From contig NZ_NFLE01000003.1 of the NCBI RefSeq assembly GCF_002160755.1, positions 62,001 to 126,000 on the forward strand: a DNA stretch of 64,000 nucleotides, written 5' to 3'. Numbering within the stretch: position 1 is the first letter of the stretch; each line of letters starts with the position of its first letter. A program made the position numbers and the translations under genes. The DNA is from Lachnoclostridium sp. An14. GTDB lineage: Bacteria; Bacillota; Clostridia; Lachnospirales; Lachnospiraceae. Under the pieces are notes generated by a model. It was given only the letters and a program-made list of their open reading frames with translations, made no database searches and had not been told where the DNA came from. Positions 42,106 through 49,996 of the stretch are shown piece by piece.

Positions 42106-42680
42106 TCATTCGGTTTGCGGAGGAGACGGACAGCAGGGAGCTCCTTAGAATCTACGGGCAGTATATGGACACTCCCATTACATTTGAATACGTCCTGCCG
42201 TCAGAGGAGGAGTTTGCGGGAAGGATCCGAAGTATCCGCCGGGAGGGCTATCCCTATCTGGTCTGCGAGGAGAACGGACGGGCGGTGGGCTACGCCTATG
42301 CCCACAGGGCCTTTGAGCGGGCGGCCTATCAGTGGGACGCGGAGCTTTCCATTTATCTGGACAAGGGGCATACGGCTGCCGGTCTGGGAGGCCGGCTTTA
42401 CCGGATCCTTATGGAGCTTTTGGCCCTCCAGGGGGTGCGCACCGCCTACGCCTGCGTGGTTTCCCCCAATCCAAAGAGCGAGCGGCTGCACCAGCGGCTG
42501 GGCTTTGAGCGGATCGGGGAGTTTTGCAACACCGGCTATAAAAATGGGAAATGGCTGGACGTGGTGTGGTTTGAGAAGAAAATCGGCGTCTGCGGCCCGG
42601 AGCCGAAACCGGTGATGCCGGTCTGGGAGCTGGAGGAGAAAAAAGTGAGGGAAATTCTTCAAAAAGGCTTGACCTTATAG
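42102..42680 (+). CDS. Phosphinothricin-acetyltransferase-like GNAT
   Basis: A 192-aa GNAT with the Pat/Bar arrangement: IRFAEETDSRELLRIYGQYMDTPITFEY, YAYAHRAFERAAYQWDAELSIYLDKGHTAAGLGGRLY (CoA loop) and VVSPNPKSERLHQRLGFERIGEF. Members acetylate amino groups of methionine sulfoximine, phosphinothricin or similar compounds. The C-terminal 30 residues extend beyond the usual domain. It overlaps the preceding gene by four bases. Confidence 0.88.
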   Translation: MIIRFAEETDSRELLRIYGQYMDTPITFEYVLPSEEEFAGRIRSIRREGYPYLVCEENGRAVGYAYAHRAFERAAYQWDAELSIYLDKGHTAAGLGGRLYRILMELLALQGVRTAYACVVSPNPKSERLHQRLGFERIGEFCNTGYKNGKWLDVVWFEKKIGVCGPEPKPVMPVWELEEKKVREILQKGLTL

Positions 42681-42722
42681 CTGCTCGAACCTTTATCCTG
42701 GAGACAGGAGGGAGGGATAAAC

Positions 42723-43565
42723 ATGACGGGAATCGGAGATGTGGAAAAACGCACCGGGATCAGCCGGCAGAACATCCGATACTATGAAAAGGAAGGACTG
42801 CTGAAACCGGGCCGGAACCCGGAAAACAGCTACCGCCGGTACGGGGACGAGGATGTGAAACGGCTGTTTCAGATCAAGCTGCTGCGGAAACTGGGAATGC
42901 CCATCGGGGAAATCCGCCGGGTGCTGGAGGGAGAGGTGACGCTGGGAACGGCTCTGGCCGCCCATCAGTCGGCCCTGAAAGAGGAGCGGAAACAGCTGAA
43001 GGATGCCGCGGATTTCTGCGGCCGCATTCAGGCCAGCTGTCTGGAGGAATTGCAGGCGGAGGAATATCTCGCCCAGATGGAGCTGGAGGAGACGCGGGGA
43101 GCCCTCTTTGACGATTTTGTCCGCGATTTTAAACAGGTGGCAAGGGATGAAGGAAAGCGGTATTTCACCTTTATGCCGGATACCATGTGCTTAAACCCCA
43201 GGGAGTTTACAGACGCCCTGTTCGCTTTTGGAGAGAAGGAGGGGCGGGAGCTGGTGGTCACAAAGGAGGGAATGTATCCGGAGTTTACCCTGGACGGGGT
43301 GGAGTATGAGGCCCACCGGGTGTTTTCCCGGTACGGGGCAGTGGTGCACTGCGTCCGAAAGGGGGAAAAGCTGGAGGAGATCCCGGAGAAACGGCGGCGC
43401 GGGCTGCGGCTGCTGTACCGGCTCATAGGGCCGGCCGCTGTGCTGCTCTTTGTGGTGGTCATTCATTCCCGGAACCCAGAGGGGATCCCCTGGGTGCTGC
43501 TGCCGGTTTTGGTGATGATCGCGGCCTGGCTGGGCGGACGGTATTTTGACCATTTTAAAGAATGA
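42723..43565 (+). CDS. MerR-family regulator with C-terminal membrane segments
   Basis: A 280-aa protein. The N-terminal MerR winged helix (about 1-70) reads IGDVEKRTGISRQNIRYYEKEGLLKPGRN and YRRYGDEDVKRLFQIKLLRKLGM, followed by a coiled coil (about 85-140). Two hydrophobic segments near the C-terminus (about 227-245 and 252-270) predict a membrane tail, which is rare in MerR proteins. A perfect inverted repeat AATTGAC-AAA-GTCAATT lies 62 bp downstream, before the flavin reductase gene, and could be a target. GGAGGGATAAAC precedes the ATG. Confidence 0.85.
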   Translation: MTGIGDVEKRTGISRQNIRYYEKEGLLKPGRNPENSYRRYGDEDVKRLFQIKLLRKLGMPIGEIRRVLEGEVTLGTALAAHQSALKEERKQLKDAADFCGRIQASCLEELQAEEYLAQMELEETRGALFDDFVRDFKQVARDEGKRYFTFMPDTMCLNPREFTDALFAFGEKEGRELVVTKEGMYPEFTLDGVEYEAHRVFSRYGAVVHCVRKGEKLEEIPEKRRRGLRLLYRLIGPAAVLLFVVVIHSRNPEGIPWVLLPVLVMIAAWLGGRYFDHFKE

Positions 43566-43626
43566 TTTCCGGTCTGGGGCCGGGAAGAAATAGCAAGTGG
43601 GAATAGGGGCTGTTCTGACCCAATAT

Positions 43627-43643
43627 AATTGACAAAGTCAATT
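43627..43643. promoter_or_regulatory. Perfect inverted repeat at the reductase promoter
   Basis: AATTGAC-AAA-GTCAATT, whose left arm contains a TTGACA -35 (43629-43634). It is a probable repressor or activator site; the adjacent MerR protein is the obvious candidate. Confidence 0.5.
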
Positions 43644-43674
43644 AATTGTGATAAGCTGTGGCAAACGCCCGGGC

Positions 43675-43709
43675 GAGACAGGAGAACGGGGATGTTCCCT
43701 GCCTGTCTC
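43675..43709 (+). other. Leader hairpin before the reductase gene
   Basis: GAGACAGG/CCTGTCTC (43675-43682 with 43702-43709), lying between the promoter region and the ribosome binding site. Confidence 0.35.
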
Positions 43710-43743
43710 CGGAGAAAGAAGAAAAGAGACGAGGAGAATGGAA

Positions 43744-44826
43744 ATGGAACGATTATTTACCCCCTGCGCCATCGGGAATGTAAAACTAAAGAACCGGGTG
43801 GTATTTGCGCCCACATCTCTGGGCGGGCACGGGCTGGAGCTTTACCGGGAGATTGCTGCGGGCGGGACGGGACTGGTTATTTTGCCGGACGTGTCGGTAC
43901 AGCCGTCTATGCTGGGGGCGCCGTCCCTGGATTCGGGGTGGTTTTTTCCCTATTTCCGACAGGTGCTGTACCTTTGCCGGAAGGAGGGCTGCGAGGCGGC
44001 GCCTCAGCTGTTTTTTCCGGAGTATGACTTGGCCTATGTGGGCGGCCTGTTTCAGAACCGGCAGAGCCTGGGAGCGGAGGAGGTGCGCCGGAAGATGGCG
44101 GAGAATGTGGACGGCTACTGCGACAGCTTAAGCGAAACTCAGGCGGAGGAGATCATTGCCCGCTTTGGGGCGGCGGCAAAATACGCGGCGGCGGCCGGGT
44201 TCCGCCTGGTGCAGATCCACGGGGACCGGCTGCTGGGCAGTTTTTCCTCGGCTGTGTTTAACCACAGGACGGACCGGTACGGAAAGCGGACGGCCTTTCC
44301 GGCGGCGGTGGTCCGGGCGGTGAAGGAGGCGGCGCCGGAGCTGGCGGTGGACTACAAGCTGACCGTGCGCACGGAGGAGCCGCGGCTGGGCCGGGGCGGA
44401 GTGGCGATCGGGGAGGTGCCGGAGTTTGTCCGCGCGCTGGAGGAGGCCGGGGCGGACAGCTTTCACGTGGCCGCCGCCAACCACTCCAACCTGCGGGACA
44501 CGATCCCGGCGGCGAACCATCCCTTTTTGCGGGGAGAGGGCTGTTTCTCCCATCTGGGAGAGGCGGTTTTAAACTGTGCCTCAAAGCCGGTGTGTCTGGT
44601 GGGGAAAATTCAGCACGGAGCCTTCGCGGAGGGGCTGGTGGAAAGAGGATACGGCTTTGTGGGCCTGTCCAGACAGCTGATCGCCGATCCCCAGTGGCCC
44701 AACAAGGTGCGGGCCGGTCGGGAGGAGGAGATCCGCTACTGCGTTTACTGCAATCAGAAGTGTGTGGGCGGCCTTATGAGCCATAAGCCGGTGGGCTGTG
44801 TGCTGCGGCAGGAGACGGAAGGCTGA
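43744..44826 (+). CDS. NADH:flavin oxidoreductase, Old Yellow Enzyme family
   Basis: A 360-aa FMN-dependent TIM-barrel reductase of the 2,4-dienoyl-CoA reductase/OYE type. LFTPCAIGNVKLKNRVVFAPTSLGG, the active-site segment RLVQIHGDRLLGSF, FNHRTDRYG and GKIQHGAFAEGLVERGYGFVGLSRQLIADPQWPNK are typical. The C-terminal cysteine cluster CVYCNQKC...GC would hold a 4Fe-4S centre, but the FAD/NAD domain that normally follows is absent, so electrons must come from a partner. ATG 43744 is 8 bases after GAGGAG. It may be controlled through the inverted repeat upstream. Confidence 0.88.
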   Translation: MERLFTPCAIGNVKLKNRVVFAPTSLGGHGLELYREIAAGGTGLVILPDVSVQPSMLGAPSLDSGWFFPYFRQVLYLCRKEGCEAAPQLFFPEYDLAYVGGLFQNRQSLGAEEVRRKMAENVDGYCDSLSETQAEEIIARFGAAAKYAAAAGFRLVQIHGDRLLGSFSSAVFNHRTDRYGKRTAFPAAVVRAVKEAAPELAVDYKLTVRTEEPRLGRGGVAIGEVPEFVRALEEAGADSFHVAAANHSNLRDTIPAANHPFLRGEGCFSHLGEAVLNCASKPVCLVGKIQHGAFAEGLVERGYGFVGLSRQLIADPQWPNKVRAGREEEIRYCVYCNQKCVGGLMSHKPVGCVLRQETEG

Positions 44827-44898
44827 CGGTTTCCAGAGCGGGAGAGGATGGGACGGGAGCGCCCTGCGGCGGCCTGGAAACCGGATGGGACGGGGCGG

Positions 44899-44923
44899 CG
44901 GGCGGCTGAAAACCGCCCGTTTT
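44899..44923 (+). terminator. Terminator after the flavin reductase gene
   Basis: CGGGCGG/CCGCCCG (44899-44905 with 44913-44919) followed by TTTT. A second stem GGTTTCCAG/CTGGAAACC spans 44828-44882. Confidence 0.65.
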
Positions 44924-44942
44924 CAGACTTTGGCCCAGGCGT

Positions 44943-45116
44943 TTACGTTTCCTGTTCTTTGGGGCCGCACAGGGCCTGGTGGGCGGCGATGGTGGCCAGG
45001 GTATCGCCAAGCTGCATCAGGACGGAGCTGATGAGAACGAGCTCCTCCGGGGATTTTCCCTCCGCGATGCAGCAGGCCAAGGTGGAGATGGAGACTGCGA
45101 ATTCACAGGACTGCAT
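44943..45116 (-). CDS. Small DUF6774-like protein (57 aa)
   Basis: A 57-residue protein beginning MQSCEFAVSISTLACCIAEGKSPEE and continuing with LISSVLMQLGDTLATI. Short cysteine-containing proteins with an SCEF start and a QLGDTLATI segment are common in Clostridia and, from memory, belong to DUF6774. The function is unknown. GAGGTGATTTCT precedes the ATG at 45116. It is convergent with the reductase gene. Confidence 0.7.
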   Translation of the reverse strand: MQSCEFAVSISTLACCIAEGKSPEELVLISSVLMQLGDTLATIAAHQALCGPKEQET

Positions 45117-45171
45117 AGAAATCACCTCGAAACAGTGTATGCGCCAGAGGGGGCCGGTTATGAGCGGACGT

Positions 45172-45262
45172 CCTTTCCGGAAGGAGGCGCACTCCGCGCA
45201 AAGGAATATGTCTGCTGACGCAGCCGCGTTTTGGCGCGAGTGTGCGTCAAGCACACACTTTT
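45172..45262 (+). repeat. Family-2 repeat, copy E (hairpin lost)
   Basis: The body matches (GGAAGGAGGCGCACTCCGCG, AAAGGAATATG, GCAGCCGCG), and the terminal GTGTGCG hairpin remains with one mismatch. The long palindrome is replaced by a short CCTTTCCGGAAGG. No gene lies between it and the promoter at 45313. Confidence 0.75.
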
Positions 45263-45312
45263 TTGCGCGAGTCCCGCCCGTTTCCCGCGTGTTTCCGGCG
45301 CCTCGGAAACCG

Positions 45313-45342
45313 TTGCATTTCCTCCTCCTTTTTAGGTATAAT
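45313..45342 (+). promoter_or_regulatory. Promoter of the aldo/keto reductase gene
   Basis: TTGCAT (45313-45318), 18-bp spacer, TATAAT (45337-45342). Confidence 0.65.
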
Positions 45343-45403
45343 GGAACCAAACATCGAAAACTGATGGAAGATCATGAGGAAGATTACGAAGGAGGGGATT
45401 TTC

Positions 45404-46429
45404 ATGAAGGATATGGTAAGGCTTGGAAAGACGGGGATCACCGTATCAAAAAACGGGTTTGGCGCCCTGCCGGTGCAGCGGGTGACCATGGAGAAGGCGG
45501 TGGAGCTGCTGCGAAAGGCCTACGATGGCGGGTTCCGCTTTTTTGACACGGCCCGCTCCTACTCCGACAGCGAGGAGAAACTGGGAGAGGCCCTGGCGGA
45601 CGTGCGGGGGGAAATCTATCTGGCCACCAAGACGCCGGCCAAGGACGGGGACGGCCTGAAACGGGATCTGGAGACATCCTTAAAGCTGCTGAAAACGGAC
45701 TACATCGACATTTTCCAGTTTCACAACCCGGCGTTCTGCCCGAAACCGGGGGACGGCACCGGCCTTTACGAGGCTATGGCGGAGGCGAAGGAACAGGGCA
45801 TGGTGCGCCACATCGGCATCAGCAATCACCGGATCTACGTGGCAGAGGAGGCCATCGCATCCGGCCTCTATGAGACCCTGCAATTCCCGTTCTGCTATCT
45901 GGCCACGGAGAAGGATCAGGAGATCGTGAGAAAATGTCAGGAGGCGGACATGGGCTTTATCGCCATGAAGGCCCTGTCCGGCGGCCTGATCACCAACGCC
46001 GCCGCGGCCTACGCCTATCTGGCCCAGTTTGACAGCGTCCTGCCCATCTGGGGGATCCAGAGGCAGCGGGAGCTGGAGGAGTTTCTGCAGTTTATGGACG
46101 AGCCGCCTCAGATGAATGAGGAGATTCAGGCATTGATCGACCACGACAGGGCAGAGCTTTCCGGAAACTTCTGCCGCGGCTGCGGCTACTGTATGCCCTG
46201 CCCCGTGGGGATAGAGATCAACACCTGCGCCAGAATGAGCCTGCTGATCCGCCGTTCTCCCTCGGAGAAACAGCTCACGGAGAAGGCACAGGCCATGATG
46301 AAGAAGATTGAGGACTGCCTCCACTGCGGCGCCTGCGCGAAAAAGTGCCCCTACGGCCTGGACACGCCGAAACTGCTGGAGGAAAACTATAAGGATTATC
46401 AGGAAATCCTGGCGGGAAAACCTCTTTAA
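45404..46429 (+). CDS. Aldo/keto reductase with ferredoxin-type iron-sulphur domain
   Basis: A 341-aa protein. The AKR barrel (about 1-250) begins MVRLGKTGITVSKNGFGALPVQR, with GFRFFDTARSYSDSEEKLGEAL (catalytic D and Y), IFQFHNP and GISNHRIYVAEE. The C-terminus has two cysteine motifs, CRGCGYCMPCPVGI and CLHCGACAKKCPYGL, for two 4Fe-4S clusters. Such AKR-ferredoxin fusions are common in anaerobes and probably take electrons from ferredoxin-like partners instead of NADPH alone. GAAGGAGGGG precedes the ATG at 45404. A nitroreductase gene follows. Confidence 0.92.
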   Translation: MKDMVRLGKTGITVSKNGFGALPVQRVTMEKAVELLRKAYDGGFRFFDTARSYSDSEEKLGEALADVRGEIYLATKTPAKDGDGLKRDLETSLKLLKTDYIDIFQFHNPAFCPKPGDGTGLYEAMAEAKEQGMVRHIGISNHRIYVAEEAIASGLYETLQFPFCYLATEKDQEIVRKCQEADMGFIAMKALSGGLITNAAAAYAYLAQFDSVLPIWGIQRQRELEEFLQFMDEPPQMNEEIQALIDHDRAELSGNFCRGCGYCMPCPVGIEINTCARMSLLIRRSPSEKQLTEKAQAMMKKIEDCLHCGACAKKCPYGLDTPKLLEENYKDYQEILAGKPL

Positions 46430-46471
46430 AAGGAGATTTCCCCGGGATGACCGCAAGGGCGGAAACGGAGG

Positions 46472-46505
46472 GGGCCGGAACTTCCGGGATGGGATGTTCC
46501 GGCCC
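46472..46505 (+). terminator. Hairpin between aldo/keto reductase and nitroreductase genes
   Basis: GGGCCGGAAC/GTTCCGGCCC, a perfect 10-bp stem (46472-46481 with 46496-46505). A T run is lacking, so it may act as an attenuator or mRNA stabiliser. Confidence 0.4.
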
Positions 46506-46545
46506 TTCGGAAACCGTTCAGAGGGTGATGAGAGGAGGAAATCAG

Positions 46546-47052
46546 ATGGATGCCATCTTTAAGCGAATCAGCGTAAGAAAATACGAGAGCCGGCCGGTGG
46601 AGCCGGAGAAGGTGGAGCGGCTGCTGCGGGCGGCTATGGCGGCCCCGTCTGCCAGAAACCAGCAGCCCTGGGAGTTTTATGTGGTGACGGACCGGGAAAC
46701 GATCCGGGAGCTGGCGGGATGCAGTCCCTACGCCTCCTTTTTGCCGGAGGCGCCTCTGGCCATTGTGCCCTGCTACCGGAAGGAAGGGCTGACGGCCCCG
46801 TCCTACGCGGAGATCGACATGAGCATCGCCACGGAAAACCTGCTGCTGGAGGCAGCGGATCTGGGGCTTGGGGCCTGCTGGATGGGGATCGCGCCGGTGC
46901 GGGAGCGGATGGACGCGGTGAACGCGGTTTTGGGAAACCCGGATGGCCTGGAGGCCTTCGCCCTGGTTTCCTGCGGCTACCCGGCGGAGGAGCGGCCTCA
47001 GCAGGATCGCTACGAGGAAAGCAGGATTCACTGGATTCCGGAGAAGAAGTGA
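46546..47052 (+). CDS. Nitroreductase family protein
   Basis: A 168-aa FMN-binding nitroreductase. It begins MDAIFKRISVRKYESRPVEPEKVERLLRAAMAAPSARNQQPWEFYVV, which contains the FMN-contact RxSxRxY and PSARNxQPW motifs, and has LGACWMGI in the second half. The size is typical of the short clostridial group. Substrate unknown. GAGGAGGAAATCAG lies before the ATG. The 47053-47290 interval that follows holds a hairpin (47106-47142) and no gene. Confidence 0.92.
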   Translation: MDAIFKRISVRKYESRPVEPEKVERLLRAAMAAPSARNQQPWEFYVVTDRETIRELAGCSPYASFLPEAPLAIVPCYRKEGLTAPSYAEIDMSIATENLLLEAADLGLGACWMGIAPVRERMDAVNAVLGNPDGLEAFALVSCGYPAEERPQQDRYEESRIHWIPEKK

Positions 47053-47105
47053 CGCCGGAAGGGACTAGGAAAACTGGCGAGAATGTGCGCCTATGGCGTA
47101 CATTT

Positions 47106-47142
47106 TGAATGGCATAGGAAAGAAAGTTCCCTATGCCATTCA
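47106..47142 (+). other. 13-bp inverted repeat related to family-2 hairpins
   Basis: TGAATGGCATAGG pairs with CCTATGCCATTCA (47106-47118 with 47130-47142). The loop-proximal GGAA.../...TTCC recalls the family-2 core. A shorter related piece, GCCATAGGAAAC, lies at about 47250-47261. No T run follows. Confidence 0.45.
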
Positions 47143-47290
47143 CGTTTCTGACGAAACCCGCGTTTTACAGGAAGGGACGGACTGTTGATACAGCCGGACT
47201 CCGGCATGGGTGTACGCTTGTAACGAACATTTTCGCGCGCTTTAAATGCCATAGGAAACGCACACAGTTCATAGGAAAAGGAGGAGATGT

Positions 47291-48349
47291 ATGAACTATC
47301 CGAAACCATTGGGAGAGAAGGGGACCATCGGGTTTGTGGCCCCGTCTTTCAGCTGCGGCATCGAGCCCTACCGCACCATGTTTCAGCACGGGCTGGAGAC
47401 CTTTTCGGCCATGGGCCACGGCCTGGATCTGGGGCCGAACTGTTATGAGGAAAAGGGAATCGGCATCAGCAACACCCCGGAGGCCTGCGGGGCGGAGCTG
47501 ACGGAGTGGTACTGCCGGAAGGAGAATGACGTCCTCATTTCCTGCGGCGGGGGAGAGCTGATGTGCGAGATTCTGGATCACGTGGATTTTGAGCGGATCC
47601 GGGCGGCGGAGCCGAAGTGGTACATGGGCTTTTCCGACAACACCAATTTCACCTTCCTGCTCCCCACCCTCTGCGACACGGCGTCCATCTACGGGCCCTG
47701 CGGGGCGGTGTTCGGCATGGAGCCGTGGCATGAGTCGCTGCGGGATGCCTACGGGCTGCTGCGGGGGATAAAAAAACAGGTATCCGGTTATTCCCTGTGG
47801 AGCCGGGAGACGCCGGAAATGGGCGGCCCGGACCGGGAACAGGATCCCCTGGCGCCTTACCGCCTGACGGAGCCGAAGGTGTTAAAAAGCTTTGTGGGGG
47901 CGCGGGCTGTGGGGTCGGAGGAGGAGCTGGAGCTGTCCGGCCGCCTGGTGGGCGGCTGTCTGGACTGCCTGGCAAACCTGGTGGGCACCTGCTATGACGG
48001 AGTACGGCCCTTCGCGGACAAGTACCAGGAGGACGGGATCCTCTGGTTTTTAGAATCCTGTGATCTGGGAGTCATGGCCATTCGCCGGGCCATCTGGGAG
48101 ATGAAACACGCCGGTTGGTTCCGTCACGTGAAGGGCTTTCTCATCGGCCGGCCTCTCTGCTTTGGCCAGGAGGCCATGGGCCTGGATCAGTACCGGGCGG
48201 TGACGGACCTGCTGGCGGAGTACGAAGTGCCCATCATCATGGATGCCGACTTCGGGCACCTGCCGCCGATGATGCCCCTGATGTGCGGCGCGGCGGCGAA
48301 GGTGCGGGTGAAAGGAAATGACATTTCCATTCAGTACGAGAAAAGATAG
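47291..48349 (+). CDS. S66 family peptidase (LD-carboxypeptidase/MccF-like)
   Basis: A 352-aa serine peptidase. The S66 order is visible: KGTIGFVAPSF at the start, nucleophile S115 in MGFSDNTNFTF, the glutamate in WFLESCD, and the histidine in DADFGHLPPMMPL. Members cleave the LD bond of murein tetrapeptides or inactivate microcin C-type nucleotides; the fairly long form and GFSDNT favour the MccF-like branch, but this is uncertain. There is no signal peptide, so it acts in the cytosol. It overlaps the convergent lipoprotein gene by 19 bp. Confidence 0.9.
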   Translation: MNYPKPLGEKGTIGFVAPSFSCGIEPYRTMFQHGLETFSAMGHGLDLGPNCYEEKGIGISNTPEACGAELTEWYCRKENDVLISCGGGELMCEILDHVDFERIRAAEPKWYMGFSDNTNFTFLLPTLCDTASIYGPCGAVFGMEPWHESLRDAYGLLRGIKKQVSGYSLWSRETPEMGGPDREQDPLAPYRLTEPKVLKSFVGARAVGSEEELELSGRLVGGCLDCLANLVGTCYDGVRPFADKYQEDGILWFLESCDLGVMAIRRAIWEMKHAGWFRHVKGFLIGRPLCFGQEAMGLDQYRAVTDLLAEYEVPIIMDADFGHLPPMMPLMCGAAAKVRVKGNDISIQYEKR

Positions 48350-49803
48350 TAGGAATCCGGTTCGCCCATGATCTGGCCGTCCAGGGCGCTGATGGAGAGC
48401 AGCAGGTTCTGGGCGGTGGAATGCCTCGTTCCCTGTCCGTCTCCGGCGGAATCTGTGAATTCCAAAATCTGCTGGCTCTCACCCAGAATCTGCTGGCTCT
48501 CACCGGAGGAGGAATCCACGGTGACGTACAGGGAGGACGTATCGGAGAGGAAGAACTCCAGGGAACCGTAGAAATTCCAGACGGGGATCAGGGAACCATC
48601 GCCCTCATCGCCGTACTGAGGCAGGTACTCCAGGGCCACCTCTGTCACCGTTCCGCGGAGGTTCGGCCCGGAGCTGTCCGTGTCTGAGGAGTGCCAGGCG
48701 CGGCACTGCTGCTCAAATATTTCCCCGATGGAGGAAAAGGGGAGAAGGAAGGGCTCGGAATCCAGGGAGTCCCCTACAGTGTTGAAACCGATGTCCTTAA
48801 ATTCCAGCAGCTGTCCGTCCCAGGCGTACAAAATCTCCACGTACTGGGAGGCGGGAAGGGAGCCGTTGAAATAGGAAATCCGGGAGTCGGCGGCAGGGAT
48901 GCCTCCGGCGCTCAAGGTGTAGCGGAGCTGCAGGCCGTAGTCGCCGCGGAACTGGAGCTTGTAGTCCTGGCTCTCCGGGTCGGAGGAGCGGAGCCGTTTC
49001 CACTGGAAATTTTGGAGGGTCATGTGGGAGAGATCCATGGAGGCCAGCAGATCCTCCGCCTTTTGCTCCAGGCTGGCCCGCAGCCGTTCTTCCTCCTCAG
49101 AGGAGAGGGAGAAGTCCGACAGGTCGTTGGAATGAAAGTTTCCGTCAGAGGCAGCGGTAGTGCTGGTGCAGCTGAGCCAGAAAATAGGGGTGGGCGCCGC
49201 CGTGGAGCGGGTGGTTTCGCTTTCTGTTTCTATGGTTTCTATTTCCATGTTTCCGTCGTGGATGGAGAGCTGGTAGCCGGAGCGGCCGCTGGCGTTTGGC
49301 AGCACCGTCTGGCCGTTGCGGGAGACGAGCACCTGATCCATGGGGACGCCGGCTTTCTCCAGGGCGTCGGTCATCTTGTCGATCTGCCCGTCTTCATAGG
49401 TAGCCTGGGACAGTTCCCAGGTGGGGGCGGCAGAGACGTCGGGAAGGATGACCGGGGCGTTTGCCGTCAGATCCAGGACGTCCGTCTGCACGTGAACCTG
49501 GTAGGTCTCCGGCGCCTCGGTCTGGGCCCGGAGGGAGGCGCCGGTGCCGGAAGTTCCGGAGGTTCCTCCCTGGCTGGAGGAATCCGAGGAGCTGCCGCCA
49601 CCGTCCGGATTTCCGGGATCCCCGGCGTTTCCGTTTTCCTTGTTTTCCGTTTCCTCATCTGTCTCTCGGATGATCACCGTTTCCTCTTTTCCGCAGCCGG
49701 AAAGCCCGGCGGCGGGGACCAGGGCGGCCCCAAAAAGAGCCGCCATCCCCAGGGCGCGGGCCGGCGGGAGGGAAAATCGTAAATATCCGTTCTTTTGTCT
49801 CAT
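48331..49803 (-). CDS. Large lipoprotein encoded with a two-component system
   Basis: A 490-aa lipoprotein (lipobox LSGC, C37) with a Ser/Gly/Glu-rich linker (about 45-90). The remainder is a mixed alpha/beta domain I do not recognise; VEILYAWDGQLLEFKDIGFN and VWNFYGSLEFFLSDTSSLYVTVDSSSG suggest beta strands. A 7-residue tandem duplication, GESQQIL twice, lies near residue 455. It follows the kinase gene of the RR-HK pair on the same strand and may act as its sensor partner or output. Three ATG codons lie in tandem; 49803 has the best spacing to AAAGGAG. Confidence 0.75.
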   Translation of the reverse strand: MRQKNGYLRFSLPPARALGMAALFGAALVPAAGLSGCGKEETVIIRETDEETENKENGNAGDPGNPDGGGSSSDSSSQGGTSGTSGTGASLRAQTEAPETYQVHVQTDVLDLTANAPVILPDVSAAPTWELSQATYEDGQIDKMTDALEKAGVPMDQVLVSRNGQTVLPNASGRSGYQLSIHDGNMEIETIETESETTRSTAAPTPIFWLSCTSTTAASDGNFHSNDLSDFSLSSEEEERLRASLEQKAEDLLASMDLSHMTLQNFQWKRLRSSDPESQDYKLQFRGDYGLQLRYTLSAGGIPAADSRISYFNGSLPASQYVEILYAWDGQLLEFKDIGFNTVGDSLDSEPFLLPFSSIGEIFEQQCRAWHSSDTDSSGPNLRGTVTEVALEYLPQYGDEGDGSLIPVWNFYGSLEFFLSDTSSLYVTVDSSSGESQQILGESQQILEFTDSAGDGQGTRHSTAQNLLLSISALDGQIMGEPDSYYLFSY

Positions 49804-49857
49804 CATCATTGCTCCTTTCACTGCGAAACCGGTTTTTACCGGTTCCGTTTCTGTTCT

Positions 49858-49982
49858 GCCATAGAAGGCTGCGTTTCCCATGCCACAAAAGCCTCCGGCG
49901 GGATGTGTACTCCGCGCAGAGGAAGATGGCTGCCGGCGCAGCCGCGTTCCGGCGAGAGTGTGCGCTGCTGCGCACACCTTTT
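49858..49982 (+). repeat. Family-2 repeat, copy F
   Basis: The body is TGTACTCCGCGCAGAGGAAGATGGCTG plus CAGCCGCG, and the terminal hairpin is GTGTGCGC/GCGCACAC (8 bp with a changed loop). The first hairpin is degenerate but can still be drawn on the minus strand with wobble pairs. It lies between the kinase and lipoprotein genes. (Body written here in parts; the longest conserved block is about 17 bases.). Confidence 0.75.
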
Positions 49983-49996
49983 ATGAAATGAGCATA

